DNA from: Candidatus Zixiibacteriota bacterium
GTDB lineage: Bacteria; Zixibacteria; MSB-5A5; GN15; FEB-12
Assembly (NCBI GenBank): GCA_029932795.1
Contig: JAOZPL010000044.1
Coordinates: forward strand, 1 to 8,155
Length of the DNA stretch: 8,155 nt
Direction: 5' to 3'
Shown here: positions 1 through 6,605 of the stretch, in pieces
How positions within the stretch are numbered: position 1 is the first letter of the stretch
Layout: each line of letters begins with the position of its first letter
Position numbers and translations under genes: made by a program
The notes under the pieces: generated by a model
The model's input: only the letters and a program-made list of their open reading frames with translations
What the model was told of the DNA's origin: nothing
Databases searched by the model: none

Positions 1-294
1 ACTCTTCGTCAGCTTCGGGTTGAGAACGAAGATGGAGATATCTATCTCAAGCTCGGTGATCTCCTGCCGGAGGTTGATGTTTCCCTTGTCGGTGATGATT
101 CCAAACTGCGTCTGCGTGTTCCCCGCGATGTCGGTTTGAGGGTTTCCGGAACTGACCATTCGCGATACCTTGACAGGCTCGGTCTGATGGAGCGTAACGG
201 GTCCTTCATTAACGAAGGTTATGACACTATGCAAAGCAGGATTGTGGTTGATCTCGACGACCGTTTTCGGTCACTCTCGATAGACGTGTATTGA
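1..294 (+). CDS. C-terminal part of a toast-rack/LiaF-like beta-domain protein (5' end outside window)
   Basis: Frame 1 is open from the first base to the TGA at 292-294, giving 97 residues of a gene whose start lies upstream. The fragment alternates hydrophobic and polar residues as in stacked beta strands. It contains SLVGDDSKLRLRVPRDVGLRV, followed by a gap and then INEGYDTMQSRIVVDLDD with a closing SLSIDVY. This order of a strand ending in LxLxVPxDVGLxV, then a late 'GY(D/E)....RIxVDL' strand, resembles the C-terminal domain of LiaF/toast-rack envelope-stress and adhesin-like proteins (DUF2154 type). No enzyme motif is visible. A membrane anchor or signal peptide would be in the missing N-terminus. 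The gene ends 149 bp before cmk and is probably a separate unit. The reading frame is certain; the family call rests on the strand pattern alone, so it is moderate. Confidence 0.6.
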   Translation, partial: TLRQLRVENEDGDIYLKLGDLLPEVDVSLVGDDSKLRLRVPRDVGLRVSGTDHSRYLDRLGLMERNGSFINEGYDTMQSRIVVDLDDRFRSLSIDVY

Positions 295-335
295 GGCCTC
301 TTTCTCCAGTCCTCCAGAAACCGGCCGACCTTTTT
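295..335 (+). terminator. possible weak terminator after the toast-rack-like gene
   Basis: Directly after the stop codon, GGCC (295-298) can pair with GGCC (323-326) and TTTC (301-304) with GAAA (317-320). A 2x2 internal loop separates the two stems and the apical loop is 12 nt. GACC and five T residues (331-335) follow. The stem is broken and the T run starts four bases late, so this is only a candidate. Confidence 0.2.
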
Positions 336-406
336 GTGGGCTGTCTGAGGAATGCGCTGGTTGGACTCCGGTCGACCTGAGAAGGGCAAGGCAGCTCATT
401 TTCGGG

Positions 407-435
407 TTGCCAGGGTTCTGTTGACAGCGTAGATT
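407..435 (+). promoter_or_regulatory. sigma-70-like promoter placed for a leaderless cmk transcript
   Basis: TTGCCA (407-412, five of six matches to TTGACA) is followed after exactly 17 bp by TAGATT (430-435, four of six matches to TATAAT). The expected start of transcription, about 7-9 bases past the -10 box, falls at or next to the cmk ATG at 444. No Shine-Dalgarno-like sequence lies between the -10 box and the ATG, which fits a leaderless mRNA. The in-frame stop at 378-380, with no start-like codon from there to 444, makes ATG444 the first possible start. Confidence 0.45.
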
Positions 436-443
436 TTGGTGTC

Positions 444-1145
444 ATGATACCGCCTAGATATCGACTCACCAAGTTCAGGAATAAAGTAATCGCGATTGAT
501 GGCCCGGCAGGTTCCGGCAAGTCAACTACCGCCAGGATTGTGGCTGCCCGTCTGGGTTACATCTACCTCGACACCGGCGCCATGTATCGGGCGCTTACGT
601 ACTTTGCGTCAACGCAGGGGGTTGAGCCATCCGATGGTGCCAGGTTAACGGCGTTGGCTTCAGGGTTATCGATCGAGTTTGAGACGCACGAAGACATCAA
701 CAGGGTCTCAATCAATGGGCAGGATGTGACCAACGAAATCCGTTCACCGGAGGTCACACAGCAGGTATCAGAAGTGTCCGCCCATAAGGATGTGCGTAAA
801 GCGATGGTGGCCAAGCAACGAGAGATCGGCAGGAATGGTTCGATCGTCGCCGAAGGCAGGGACACCACGACCGTCGTGTTTCCTGACGCCCATGTCAAGG
901 TCTATCTGGAGGCATCGGTGCGGGCGCGGGCGCAGCGGCGGTTGATTGATCTCGCCCGGATGGGGGTGGCAACTTCGGTAGAAGAGCAGATTGCGGAGCT
1001 TCAACGGCGCGACGCTATGGACTCCGGGCGCAAACATTCTCCCCTGACTAAGGCCAAGGACGCATACGTTGTGGACACAACCAATTGTACTATTGAAGAG
1101 CAGGTGGAGCGCGTCCTGTCATTGTTGAAAACTGTACTCAAGTGA
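444..1145 (+). CDS. cmk: cytidylate (CMP/dCMP) kinase
   Basis: Cytoplasmic enzyme that phosphorylates CMP and dCMP with ATP to the diphosphates, recycling pyrimidine nucleotides. The 233-residue length is normal for the family. A P-loop GPAGSGKS spans residues 20-27. The substrate-site motif LDTGAMYRA covers 42-50, and the nucleotide-monophosphate-binding insert with DVTNEIRSPEV starts at 94. GRDTTTVVFPDA begins at 138, the position of the family's GRDIGTVVFPDA; here Ile-Gly is replaced by Thr-Thr. The C-terminal lid has RRDAMDSGRKHSPL and the closing DAYVVDTTN. ATG444 is the only usable start, since an in-frame stop at 378 is followed by no ATG, GTG or TTG. It leaves 13 residues before the KVIAIDG strand, slightly long but acceptable. 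There is no clear ribosome-binding site (see the promoter at 407-435). The 3' end overlaps plsC by 4 bp. Confidence 0.96.
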   Translation: MIPPRYRLTKFRNKVIAIDGPAGSGKSTTARIVAARLGYIYLDTGAMYRALTYFASTQGVEPSDGARLTALASGLSIEFETHEDINRVSINGQDVTNEIRSPEVTQQVSEVSAHKDVRKAMVAKQREIGRNGSIVAEGRDTTTVVFPDAHVKVYLEASVRARAQRRLIDLARMGVATSVEEQIAELQRRDAMDSGRKHSPLTKAKDAYVVDTTNCTIEEQVERVLSLLKTVLK

Positions 1146-1771
1146 AGTTGAAGATACTCTATCGCGCCGGCTGGCTTCTGTTCCGCATCATTTCCAAGCT
1201 GGTATTCCGGATAAAAGTGTCAGGGACGGAGCATCTACCCAAAGGCGGTGGCTTCATTGTTGCGGCTAACCACATATCATATTATGACCCCCCCCTGGTC
1301 GGTACATGGTCAAGGCGGGAGGTCTATTTCATGGCCAAACAGGAGCTGTTCAAGAGCAGACTCTTTGGACAGATTCTCCGGCGCGTGAATGCGATGCCCG
1401 TAAGACGTGGCAGGCTCGACCGTCAGGCGATGAAGCTGGCCCTGGAGAAGATAGAGCAGGGGTATGGGTTGACCATTTTCCCTGAGGGGACACGTTCAAA
1501 AGCCGGTGCCATGCTGGATCCAAAGCCGGGTATTGGCATGATTGCGCTTCGGGCGAAGCGCCCCATTGTTATCTGTTATCTCCATGGTTCCAATAGACTT
1601 AAGGACTGTTTTCTTGGAAGGGAAAGGCTGAGTATTACATACGGTGAGCCGATCCGGGCTGACTGGCTGGCATCGCTGCCACCAGAGAAAGAGAGTTATC
1701 TGCTTATCGCGCGTCGTGTGATGGAAGAAATCCTGAACCTCAAAAAGAAGGTCCTGGCCTCAAGTAATTGA
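1142..1771 (+). CDS. plsC: 1-acyl-sn-glycerol-3-phosphate acyltransferase (PlsC/LPLAT family)
   Basis: Membrane-associated enzyme that acylates lysophosphatidic acid to phosphatidic acid, the second acylation of phospholipid synthesis. The 209 residues carry the family blocks in order. NHISYYD (43-49) holds the catalytic HX4D pair His44/Asp49. VNAMPVRRG (82-90) occupies the second block, where GAIPVDR is usual. FPEGTRS (113-119) is the glycerol-phosphate-binding block, and a fourth block includes KRPIVICYLHGS. The hydrophobic, basic N-terminus (ILYRAGWLLFRIISKLVF) is a likely membrane-contact segment. Translation begins at GTG1142, overlapping the cmk stop as GTGA, with no Shine-Dalgarno upstream. 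This implies translational coupling to cmk. cmk-plsC adjacency before rpsA is known from several bacterial groups. The exact acyl acceptor cannot be read from sequence, but the essential-enzyme role is the simplest reading. Confidence 0.92.
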   Translation: MKLKILYRAGWLLFRIISKLVFRIKVSGTEHLPKGGGFIVAANHISYYDPPLVGTWSRREVYFMAKQELFKSRLFGQILRRVNAMPVRRGRLDRQAMKLALEKIEQGYGLTIFPEGTRSKAGAMLDPKPGIGMIALRAKRPIVICYLHGSNRLKDCFLGRERLSITYGEPIRADWLASLPPEKESYLLIARRVMEEILNLKKKVLASSN

Positions 1772-1821
1772 GCGCTCCGGTCGAAAGTCTCACTAGTCTC
1801 GATTTTTCAGGAAAAAACGAC

Positions 1822-1849
1822 TTGGAAAATCAGAGATATTGATTATACT
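1822..1849 (+). promoter_or_regulatory. sigma-70-like promoter of rpsA
   Basis: TTGGAA (1822-1827, four of six consensus matches) and TATACT (1844-1849, five of six) are separated by 16 bp. Transcription would start near 1856, about 100 nt before the chosen rpsA ATG. The promoter lies between plsC and rpsA, so the abundant ribosomal protein can be made independently of cmk-plsC. It overlaps an upstream in-frame ATG at 1839, which argues against translation starting there. Confidence 0.6.
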
Positions 1850-1855
1850 GTCGCG

Positions 1856-1958
1856 CTCGCTTCGGAGCCATAAGGCTGCGAAAGTGACAAATCTGGCGGT
1901 TTTTCCTCTTTGGAAAAATTCAAAACCGCTGGATCGTGAAGGAGGTTTCTCTCGTCGA
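1856..1958 (+). promoter_or_regulatory. structured 5' leader of rpsA, candidate autoregulatory RNA
   Basis: Two hairpins precede the ribosome-binding site. Hairpin 1 pairs TTCG (1861-1864) with CGAA (1879-1882) and AGCC (1866-1869) with GGCT (1874-1877), with loop ATAA and one G-G mismatch. Hairpin 2 pairs GCGGTTTT (1896-1903) with AAAACCGC (1922-1929) perfectly. Inside it TTTTTCC (1900-1906) can pair instead with GGAAAAA (1912-1918), so two folds compete. Neither hairpin is followed by a T run, so they are not terminators. S1 in E. coli represses its own mRNA through leader structure; a similar role here is inference. Confidence 0.4.
1938..1945 (+). promoter_or_regulatory. strong Shine-Dalgarno site that decides the rpsA start
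   Basis: GAAGGAGG lies 13 bases before ATG1959, a slightly long spacing, with no other start codon in between. It is the strongest ribosome-binding site in the window. It marks ATG1959 rather than the in-frame ATG at 1839, which overlaps the promoter. E. coli rpsA, in contrast, has a degenerate site. Confidence 0.7.
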
Positions 1959-4223
1959 ATGGTAGTTGACAAAAAAACTAAAGGCAAATCAACAAAAGCT
2001 GCAACCAAAACAAAATCCGCCCCCCCAACCAAAGCCAGAACCCGGGCCAAGAGCACAAGAAAAAGCAACATTATGACCAGGACGTCTAAGCGTAAGGTGA
2101 CAACCCGAAAAAAGACGGCCAAGGTCAAAACCAAAATTACCGGGAAGGACATGCGAACCCAGGAAGCCACTGCTGTGGTGAAAGAGCAGGAGGGACCGCA
2201 GGAAATGGTGATGACCGCCCGGCGTCAGCGGGTGGTGGAGAAGGCCAAAGCCAGAGCCGAGGTATATGCCCCGGTTGTTTCTGAACCGGAGGTGGAAGCG
2301 GTTAAGATCACAGACGTTTCCGGTGTCGTGTACGATAAGGCTGTGTACGATGCGATGGTTGAGATGTATGATTCGACCATCAAAGACATTAAGGAAGGGG
2401 AGATTATTAAGGGCAAGGTGCTGGGTGTAACTATGGACGATGTCATTGTTGACGTCGGTTTCAAATCTGAGGGTATCATTCCGCTCGGTGAGTTCCCCAG
2501 ACCGCTGAACATTGCCGTCGGGGATGCTATCGAAGTTTTCCTGGAGCAGATCGAGGATTCCAACGGTCAACTTGTCCTGTCTAAACAGAAAGCAGACTTC
2601 ATGCGTGTCTGGGACAAGATCCGTGAGGTTCACGATGCCGGTGACACAATTGAAGGCCGCGTTTCTCGTCGCATCAAGGGCGGTGTGATAGTCGATATCA
2701 TGGGTGTTGACGCCTTCCTGCCCGGATCACAGATATCGTTGCGACAGGTGCCTGACTTCGATGCCCTTATCGGGGAGACATTGACCCTCAAGGTCATCAA
2801 GCTCAATAAAAGCCGGCGCAACATCGTCGTGTCGCGCCGCGTGGTGCTTGAAGAAGAGCGCGAGGACATGCGTGACAAGCTTCTGGCTGAGATCGAAGTG
2901 GGGCAGGTCCGTAAAGGTACCGTTAAGAACATCACCGACTTCGGTGTCTTCGTTGACATGGGAGGAGTGGACGGGCTGCTGCATATCACAGACATGTCCT
3001 GGGGTCGGATTCGTCACCCTTCGGAGATGGTCTCACTGGGCCAGGACATTGACGTCAAGGTTCTTGATTTTGATGAAAAGACTTCGCGCATTTCGCTCGG
3101 TCTCAAGCAGATGACGCCCTACCCGTGGGAGAATATCGAGGAGAAGTATCCGGTCGGAAAGAAGGTTAACGGACGGGTGGTCTCGATTACCGATTACGGC
3201 GCGTTTGTCGAGCTGGAGAAGGGTATTGAGGGACTGATTCATATCTCCGAAATGTCCTGGACCCAGCATATCAAGCACCCTTCCAAGATCATGAACGTGA
3301 ACGATCAGGTCGACGGCATCGTGCTTTCGGTGGATAAGGACAATGAGAAGATTTCACTGGGTATCAAGCAGATGGAACCGGATCCCTGGCTCACTATTGA
3401 GGACAGATACCCGATTAACAAGGTTGTCACCGGCAAAGTTCGCAACCTGACCGCGTTTGGTGCCTTTGTCGAGCTCGAAGAAGGGATCGACGGGCTGGTG
3501 CATATCTCCGATATGTCCTGGACTAAGCGAGTCCATCACCCCTCCGAGATTATGAAAAAGGGGGACGCACTGGATATCAAGGTTATCAAGGTTGACCATG
3601 ACAACCGGCGCATTTCGCTTGGTTATAAGCAGCTTACCGAAGATCCCTGGCCGGAACTGGCCAAGAAACTGGCGGTCGGTACCGAATGCCTGGGGGTTAT
3701 CACAAAAGTACTGGATCGCGGGGTTGTCGTGGACCTTGGTGACAATGTCGAAGGCTTTATCCCCACCGGACAACTGGCCGGCAAGGAGTTGACTGACCCG
3801 ACCGATGTTTTCAAAGAGGGCGAACAACTGCCGCTTCAGGTGATCGAATTCGACAGAAACCAGCACAAGGTGGTACTGTCGGTTGTTGCTTACTACAAGA
3901 AGCGGGAGCGGGAGGAGTTCGAGAAGTATCTCGCCAAACACACGACCACGACAACTGACTCGATGGCTGAGGCGATGCCTAAAGAGGTGAAGGAGGCGGC
4001 AGTAGCTGCCCCTTCGGCTGAACCACTCTCACCGGAGGTACCTGTGCCTGACGTGAGTGTTCCCCAAACGGATTCAACCAAAACCGGGCAGGAAAACCAG
4101 GAGACGAGAGACGAAGAAACGACAGCAGGGGAAACAACTGTAGAGGAAATGACGGTGGAAGGAACAACAGGCGAGGAACCCACCGGTGTCGAGTCTGTGG
4201 ATGAAGAGAAAGAAGAAGAGTAG
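1959..4223 (+). CDS. rpsA: 30S ribosomal protein S1, six S1 domains with long charged tails
   Basis: RNA-binding ribosomal protein that holds and unfolds mRNA on the 30S subunit. From ATG1959 it has 754 residues, about 200 more than E. coli S1 (557). Six S1/OB-fold domains lie at roughly 146-211, 228-295, 314-383, 399-470, 486-557 and 572-643. Domains 3-5 are near copies of each other, with the hallmark FGxFV, GL(L/I/V)HI(S/T)(D/E)MSW and ISLGxKQ motifs. Domains 1, 2 and 6 are divergent, as expected for the ribosome-binding and terminal repeats of true S1. Residues 1-63 contain 24 Lys/Arg and a single acidic residue, with Thr/Ser/Ala/Pro between, like a histone H1 tail. Residues 711-754 contain 18 Asp/Glu and two basic residues, with Thr-Thr-x-Glu-Glu-like units. 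Both tails are predicted disordered. The gene has its own promoter, leader and terminator. Confidence 0.95.
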   Translation: MVVDKKTKGKSTKAATKTKSAPPTKARTRAKSTRKSNIMTRTSKRKVTTRKKTAKVKTKITGKDMRTQEATAVVKEQEGPQEMVMTARRQRVVEKAKARAEVYAPVVSEPEVEAVKITDVSGVVYDKAVYDAMVEMYDSTIKDIKEGEIIKGKVLGVTMDDVIVDVGFKSEGIIPLGEFPRPLNIAVGDAIEVFLEQIEDSNGQLVLSKQKADFMRVWDKIREVHDAGDTIEGRVSRRIKGGVIVDIMGVDAFLPGSQISLRQVPDFDALIGETLTLKVIKLNKSRRNIVVSRRVVLEEEREDMRDKLLAEIEVGQVRKGTVKNITDFGVFVDMGGVDGLLHITDMSWGRIRHPSEMVSLGQDIDVKVLDFDEKTSRISLGLKQMTPYPWENIEEKYPVGKKVNGRVVSITDYGAFVELEKGIEGLIHISEMSWTQHIKHPSKIMNVNDQVDGIVLSVDKDNEKISLGIKQMEPDPWLTIEDRYPINKVVTGKVRNLTAFGAFVELEEGIDGLVHISDMSWTKRVHHPSEIMKKGDALDIKVIKVDHDNRRISLGYKQLTEDPWPELAKKLAVGTECLGVITKVLDRGVVVDLGDNVEGFIPTGQLAGKELTDPTDVFKEGEQLPLQVIEFDRNQHKVVLSVVAYYKKREREEFEKYLAKHTTTTTDSMAEAMPKEVKEAAVAAPSAEPLSPEVPVPDVSVPQTDSTKTGQENQETRDEETTAGETTVEEMTVEGTTGEEPTGVESVDEEKEEE

Positions 4224-4245
4224 CATACCTGCTCAGATAACCTGC

Positions 4246-4280
4246 AAGAGCAGCGGCTGCATAGCAGTCGCTGCTCTTTT
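4246..4280 (+). terminator. intrinsic terminator of rpsA
   Basis: AAGAGCAGCGGCTGC (4246-4260) pairs with GCAGTCGCTGCTCTT (4264-4278) as a 15-bp stem with one G-U pair and an ATA triloop. It ends in TTTT (4277-4280), beginning 22 bases after the rpsA stop. The T run is short, but the stem is long and G+C-rich. On the opposite strand the hairpin is followed by only two T residues, so it acts rightward. Confidence 0.85.
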
Positions 4281-4395
4281 GTGTGGCGATCAGCTTGTAG
4301 AATAGGTGGAATCCTGGTATGAGAACTGAATATGAAACACGAGTTGAACCTGTGAACCAGTTTAAGAAGTCGGGCACAGATCTTCATATTTTCGT

Positions 4396-4403
4396 TATAT
4401 TAT
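4396..4403 (+). promoter_or_regulatory. -10-like box directly upstream of mtaB (possible leaderless promoter)
   Basis: TATATT (4396-4401) matches TATAAT at five of six positions and lies 7 bases before the mtaB ATG; TATTAT (4398-4403) overlaps it. The -35 position at 17-bp spacing is GGCACA, a poor match. No Shine-Dalgarno sequence precedes the ATG, so transcription starting at or next to A4409 would give a leaderless mRNA. Being downstream of the rpsA terminator, mtaB needs a promoter in this region. Confidence 0.4.
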
Positions 4404-4408
4404 CCTAA

Positions 4409-5716
4409 ATGCAGAAGACCAAACTCAAAAAGCTCGCCCTGCGGACAGTCGGATGTCGATTGAATCAGTATGAGACTGAGAAGATGGCCGCTGATCTGTA
4501 TCCGTGTGGGTTCCGGCGGGTCAGGGATGGTGAAGAAGCCGACCTCTTCGTCATCAATACCTGTACAGTTACCCATCGAGCTGATTCCAGCAGTAGGAAT
4601 ATTATCAGACGTGCTATCCGGGAGAATCCGAATGCCTGCATTGTGGTGGCTGGCTGCTATGTCGATCGTGACCCGGAGAAGATCGCTGGTATGCAGGGGG
4701 TTGATATCCTGATTCGGAACTCTGAGAAACATCATCTCCGGGGCATCCTGTCGGAGTGTTTGCCGGACCTTTTCACTACCAAACCAGATGAGAGTTGTTC
4801 ACAGACGATTGCTGACTTTTTCGATTACAATCGAGCCTGGCTTAAGATCTCCGATGGCTGCAATCAGAGATGTGCGTTCTGCATCCTTCCAGCAGTGAGA
4901 GGCAATCTAATGAATCGCCCGGCTATCGAGGTCATCGAGGAAATCAATGGGTTGGTCGACCGCGGGTTCAACGAGGTTGTACTGACCGGCCTCAATATTG
5001 GATACTATAGAGATCAAAGAGCCGTGCCGCAGGTGAGAAATCTTGCCGCTCTCTGCCGAGTCATTCTTGAGCGAACCGACCTCGGAAGGCTTCGCATCTC
5101 GTCCATCGAGCCACAGACGATCAGTGACGAACTGGTACGGGTGTGTGTTGAGTCCAACGGTCGGATCTGCCGACATTTCCATACGGCGCTACAATCCGGA
5201 TCGTCTCGAATTCTCAAGTTGATGCGTCGGCCTTATGATAAGGATGGTTACCTTCGGCGTCTGGCTACTGTCAAAGAGGCTGTGCCGGAGACTATCATTG
5301 GTGCCGACGTGATAGTCGGTTTCCCGGGAGAAAGCGACGCGGACTTCCGGGAGACGCGCCGAGTGGCCGAGTCCGGACTTATTGACTATCTGCATGTGTT
5401 TAGTTATTCAGACCGGCCCGGAACGTCGGCCTGCGGACTCCACAACAAAGTCAGATCGGATGTAATTAAAGAGCGTAACGCCGTTCTCACATGGGTTTCG
5501 GACGAACTTCGCACCAGATCACATCATCGTCAGGTTGGCCTGACACTTGAGGTAATCGCCGAACACAAACAGAAGGGAAAAGGCTTCTACTGGGGCATAT
5601 CCGACAATTACATCAGGGTTAAACTGCCGGACGGTTACGAAGGTGGAAGGCAGATTGTAAAGGTGAAAGTTACATCGGCCTGCGATCAGTATGTAGAAGG
5701 ACGTATCGTTTCTTAA
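4409..5716 (+). CDS. mtaB: tRNA t6A37 methylthiotransferase, MtaB type (radical SAM)
   Basis: Predicted to insert a methylthio group at C2 of N6-threonylcarbamoyladenosine-37, giving ms2t6A next to the anticodon of ANN-decoding tRNAs. The N-terminal UPF0004 domain has TVGCRLNQYETE, INTCTVT and VAGCY, with cluster cysteines Cys16, Cys52 and Cys83. The radical-SAM domain has GCNQRCAFC (Cys151, Cys155, Cys158) for the [4Fe-4S]-SAM site, then HTALQSGSSRILKLMRR and GADVIVGFPGE. The C-terminus, from about residue 370, has the YWGxSDNYIxV pattern of a TRAM RNA-binding domain. NQYETE after the first cysteine and CTVT around the second favour MtaB over MiaB or RimO, as does the 435-residue length. It uses HTALQSG where HIPLQSG or HLSLQSG is common. 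The start lacks a Shine-Dalgarno site. The gene stands alone between the rpsA terminator and a membrane-protein gene. Confidence 0.93.
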   Translation: MQKTKLKKLALRTVGCRLNQYETEKMAADLYPCGFRRVRDGEEADLFVINTCTVTHRADSSSRNIIRRAIRENPNACIVVAGCYVDRDPEKIAGMQGVDILIRNSEKHHLRGILSECLPDLFTTKPDESCSQTIADFFDYNRAWLKISDGCNQRCAFCILPAVRGNLMNRPAIEVIEEINGLVDRGFNEVVLTGLNIGYYRDQRAVPQVRNLAALCRVILERTDLGRLRISSIEPQTISDELVRVCVESNGRICRHFHTALQSGSSRILKLMRRPYDKDGYLRRLATVKEAVPETIIGADVIVGFPGESDADFRETRRVAESGLIDYLHVFSYSDRPGTSACGLHNKVRSDVIKERNAVLTWVSDELRTRSHHRQVGLTLEVIAEHKQKGKGFYWGISDNYIRVKLPDGYEGGRQIVKVKVTSACDQYVEGRIVS

Positions 5717-5728
5717 AGCTACTCTGGA

Positions 5729-5744
5729 CAGCATGCCAATGCTG
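5729..5744 (+). repeat. small hairpin downstream of mtaB
   Basis: CAGCAT (5729-5734) and ATGCTG (5739-5744) form a 6-bp stem with loop GCCA, 12 bases after the mtaB stop. No T run follows, so it is not a standard intrinsic terminator. It may protect the mRNA 3' end or be chance. Confidence 0.3.
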
Positions 5745-5818
5745 GTTGGGCAGTCCGTTGGTCACTGCCGCGAGCAAATGTCATTAATGCCCTTTACGTA
5801 CTATCAGAAAGGAGCAAT

Positions 5819-6376
5819 ATGACCTTTCAATTCAAAGTAATTGTTTTCATAGTTGCGTCGGCAGGAATTGCTTGGATATCGCGAACCTCGTTGCGAAGTT
5901 TTCGTTACCATGGATTCTACCGTTTCTTCGCCTTTGAATCAAATTTGGCCCTAATTCTGTTAAACCTCGATTATTGGTTTGATGAACCGTTTAGTACCCA
6001 TCAGATAATTTCCTGGCTTTTGCTAATCATCTCTTTGGTTTTGGTTATTCACGGAGTTCAGTCATTGCGTATGGTGGGAAAACCAGACAGCAAGCGTAAT
6101 GACGCGTCGTTGATAGGCATAGAAAAGACAACGGAGTTGTTGACGGTGGGGGCTTATCGCTACATTAGGCATCCGCTCTATAGTTCGTTGTTATTTCTGG
6201 CCTGGGGAGTATTTTTCAAACACATCTCCTTGGTAAATGTTTCTTTAACTGGAGTTACTACTTTTTTTCTTACAATGACTGCAAAGAGAGAAGAAGTTGA
6301 GAACATTCGCTTCTTTGGTGCTGCCTATCAACGATATATGAAACATACCAAGATGTTTATACCTTTCTTCTTTTAA
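5819..6376 (+). CDS. integral membrane methyltransferase-like protein (ICMT/PEMT family)
   Basis: A 185-residue membrane protein with hydrophobic stretches near residues 4-20, 40-54, 62-82, 118-134 and 136-155. It carries the C-terminal signature of isoprenylcysteine carboxyl methyltransferase and phospholipid/NnrU-type methyltransferases. GAYRYIRHPLY (111-121) includes the RHPxY motif, followed by a Lys-Arg-Glu-Glu segment (156-159), FGAAYQRY (166-173) and a terminal Pro182. In the family this region binds S-adenosylmethionine within the membrane and methylates lipids or lipid-like substrates; the substrate here is unknown. A good ribosome-binding site, AAAGGAG (5808-5814), precedes ATG5819 by four bases. 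G+C is about 41%, well below the roughly 55% of mtaB, and T-rich codons are frequent, which suggests horizontal acquisition. The neighbours give no functional link. Confidence 0.8.
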   Translation: MTFQFKVIVFIVASAGIAWISRTSLRSFRYHGFYRFFAFESNLALILLNLDYWFDEPFSTHQIISWLLLIISLVLVIHGVQSLRMVGKPDSKRNDASLIGIEKTTELLTVGAYRYIRHPLYSSLLFLAWGVFFKHISLVNVSLTGVTTFFLTMTAKREEVENIRFFGAAYQRYMKHTKMFIPFFF

Positions 6377-6446
6377 GAAGGTTATGAAGCATTATGATTT
6401 GTCCGTGTTGCTCCACCAGCGCGTCCATCCGATTGCGCTCATCCGT

Positions 6447-6469
6447 CGCTCGCGTATCGGGAGCGTTTT
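6447..6469 (+). terminator. possible weak terminator after the membrane methyltransferase gene
   Basis: CGCTC (6447-6451) pairs with GAGCG (6461-6465) and, after one G-G mismatch, CG (6453-6454) pairs with CG (6458-6459). The loop is TAT and four T residues follow (6466-6469). The stem is short, and it lies about 70 bases after the stop codon. Confidence 0.3.
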
Positions 6470-6605
6470 GCGTTTGTGGTGGGTGCTGTAGCGGATATTG
6501 TTTTTATAAGCACTGGCGCGGCGAGTGATGCATGTACTGTTGGTAAGCTGACAGACGGCTGAACATTCCTTTCCCACTCCATTGGAAAAAACTTCTCAAC
6601 CGCCC

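Noticed and set aside
421..449. Perfect TTGACA (421-426) upstream of cmk as a -35 box
   Set aside because: At 16-18 bp spacing the -10 position falls on or after the cmk ATG and has no TATAAT-like sequence. The pair TTGCCA/TAGATT fits better.
227..520. 97-codon minus-strand frame across the gap before cmk
   Set aside because: It overlaps two sense genes, including the cmk P-loop region, and has no motif or ribosome-binding site.
1839..1958. Upstream in-frame ATG1839 as rpsA start (40 extra residues)
   Set aside because: It overlaps the predicted -10 box and has no ribosome-binding site. The added residues do not resemble S1, whereas ATG1959 follows GAAGGAGG.
1989..2633. 214-codon minus-strand frame opposite rpsA
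   Set aside because: It is antisense to the conserved S1 coding sequence, its composition (His, Leu, Phe and Gly runs) mirrors the Lys-rich tail, and no promoter or ribosome site is seen.
2900..3620. Repeated DNA segments in rpsA as a possible tandem repeat element
   Set aside because: They are explained by the homologous S1 domains 3-5 within one intact frame.
3354..3941. 195-codon minus-strand frame opposite S1 domains 4-6
   Set aside because: It is a shadow of strongly conserved sense-strand domains and shows no recognisable protein motif.
6392..6577. 61-codon minus-strand frame in the non-coding interval
   Set aside because: It has no ribosome-binding site, an amino-acid composition typical of random sequence and no supporting neighbour.
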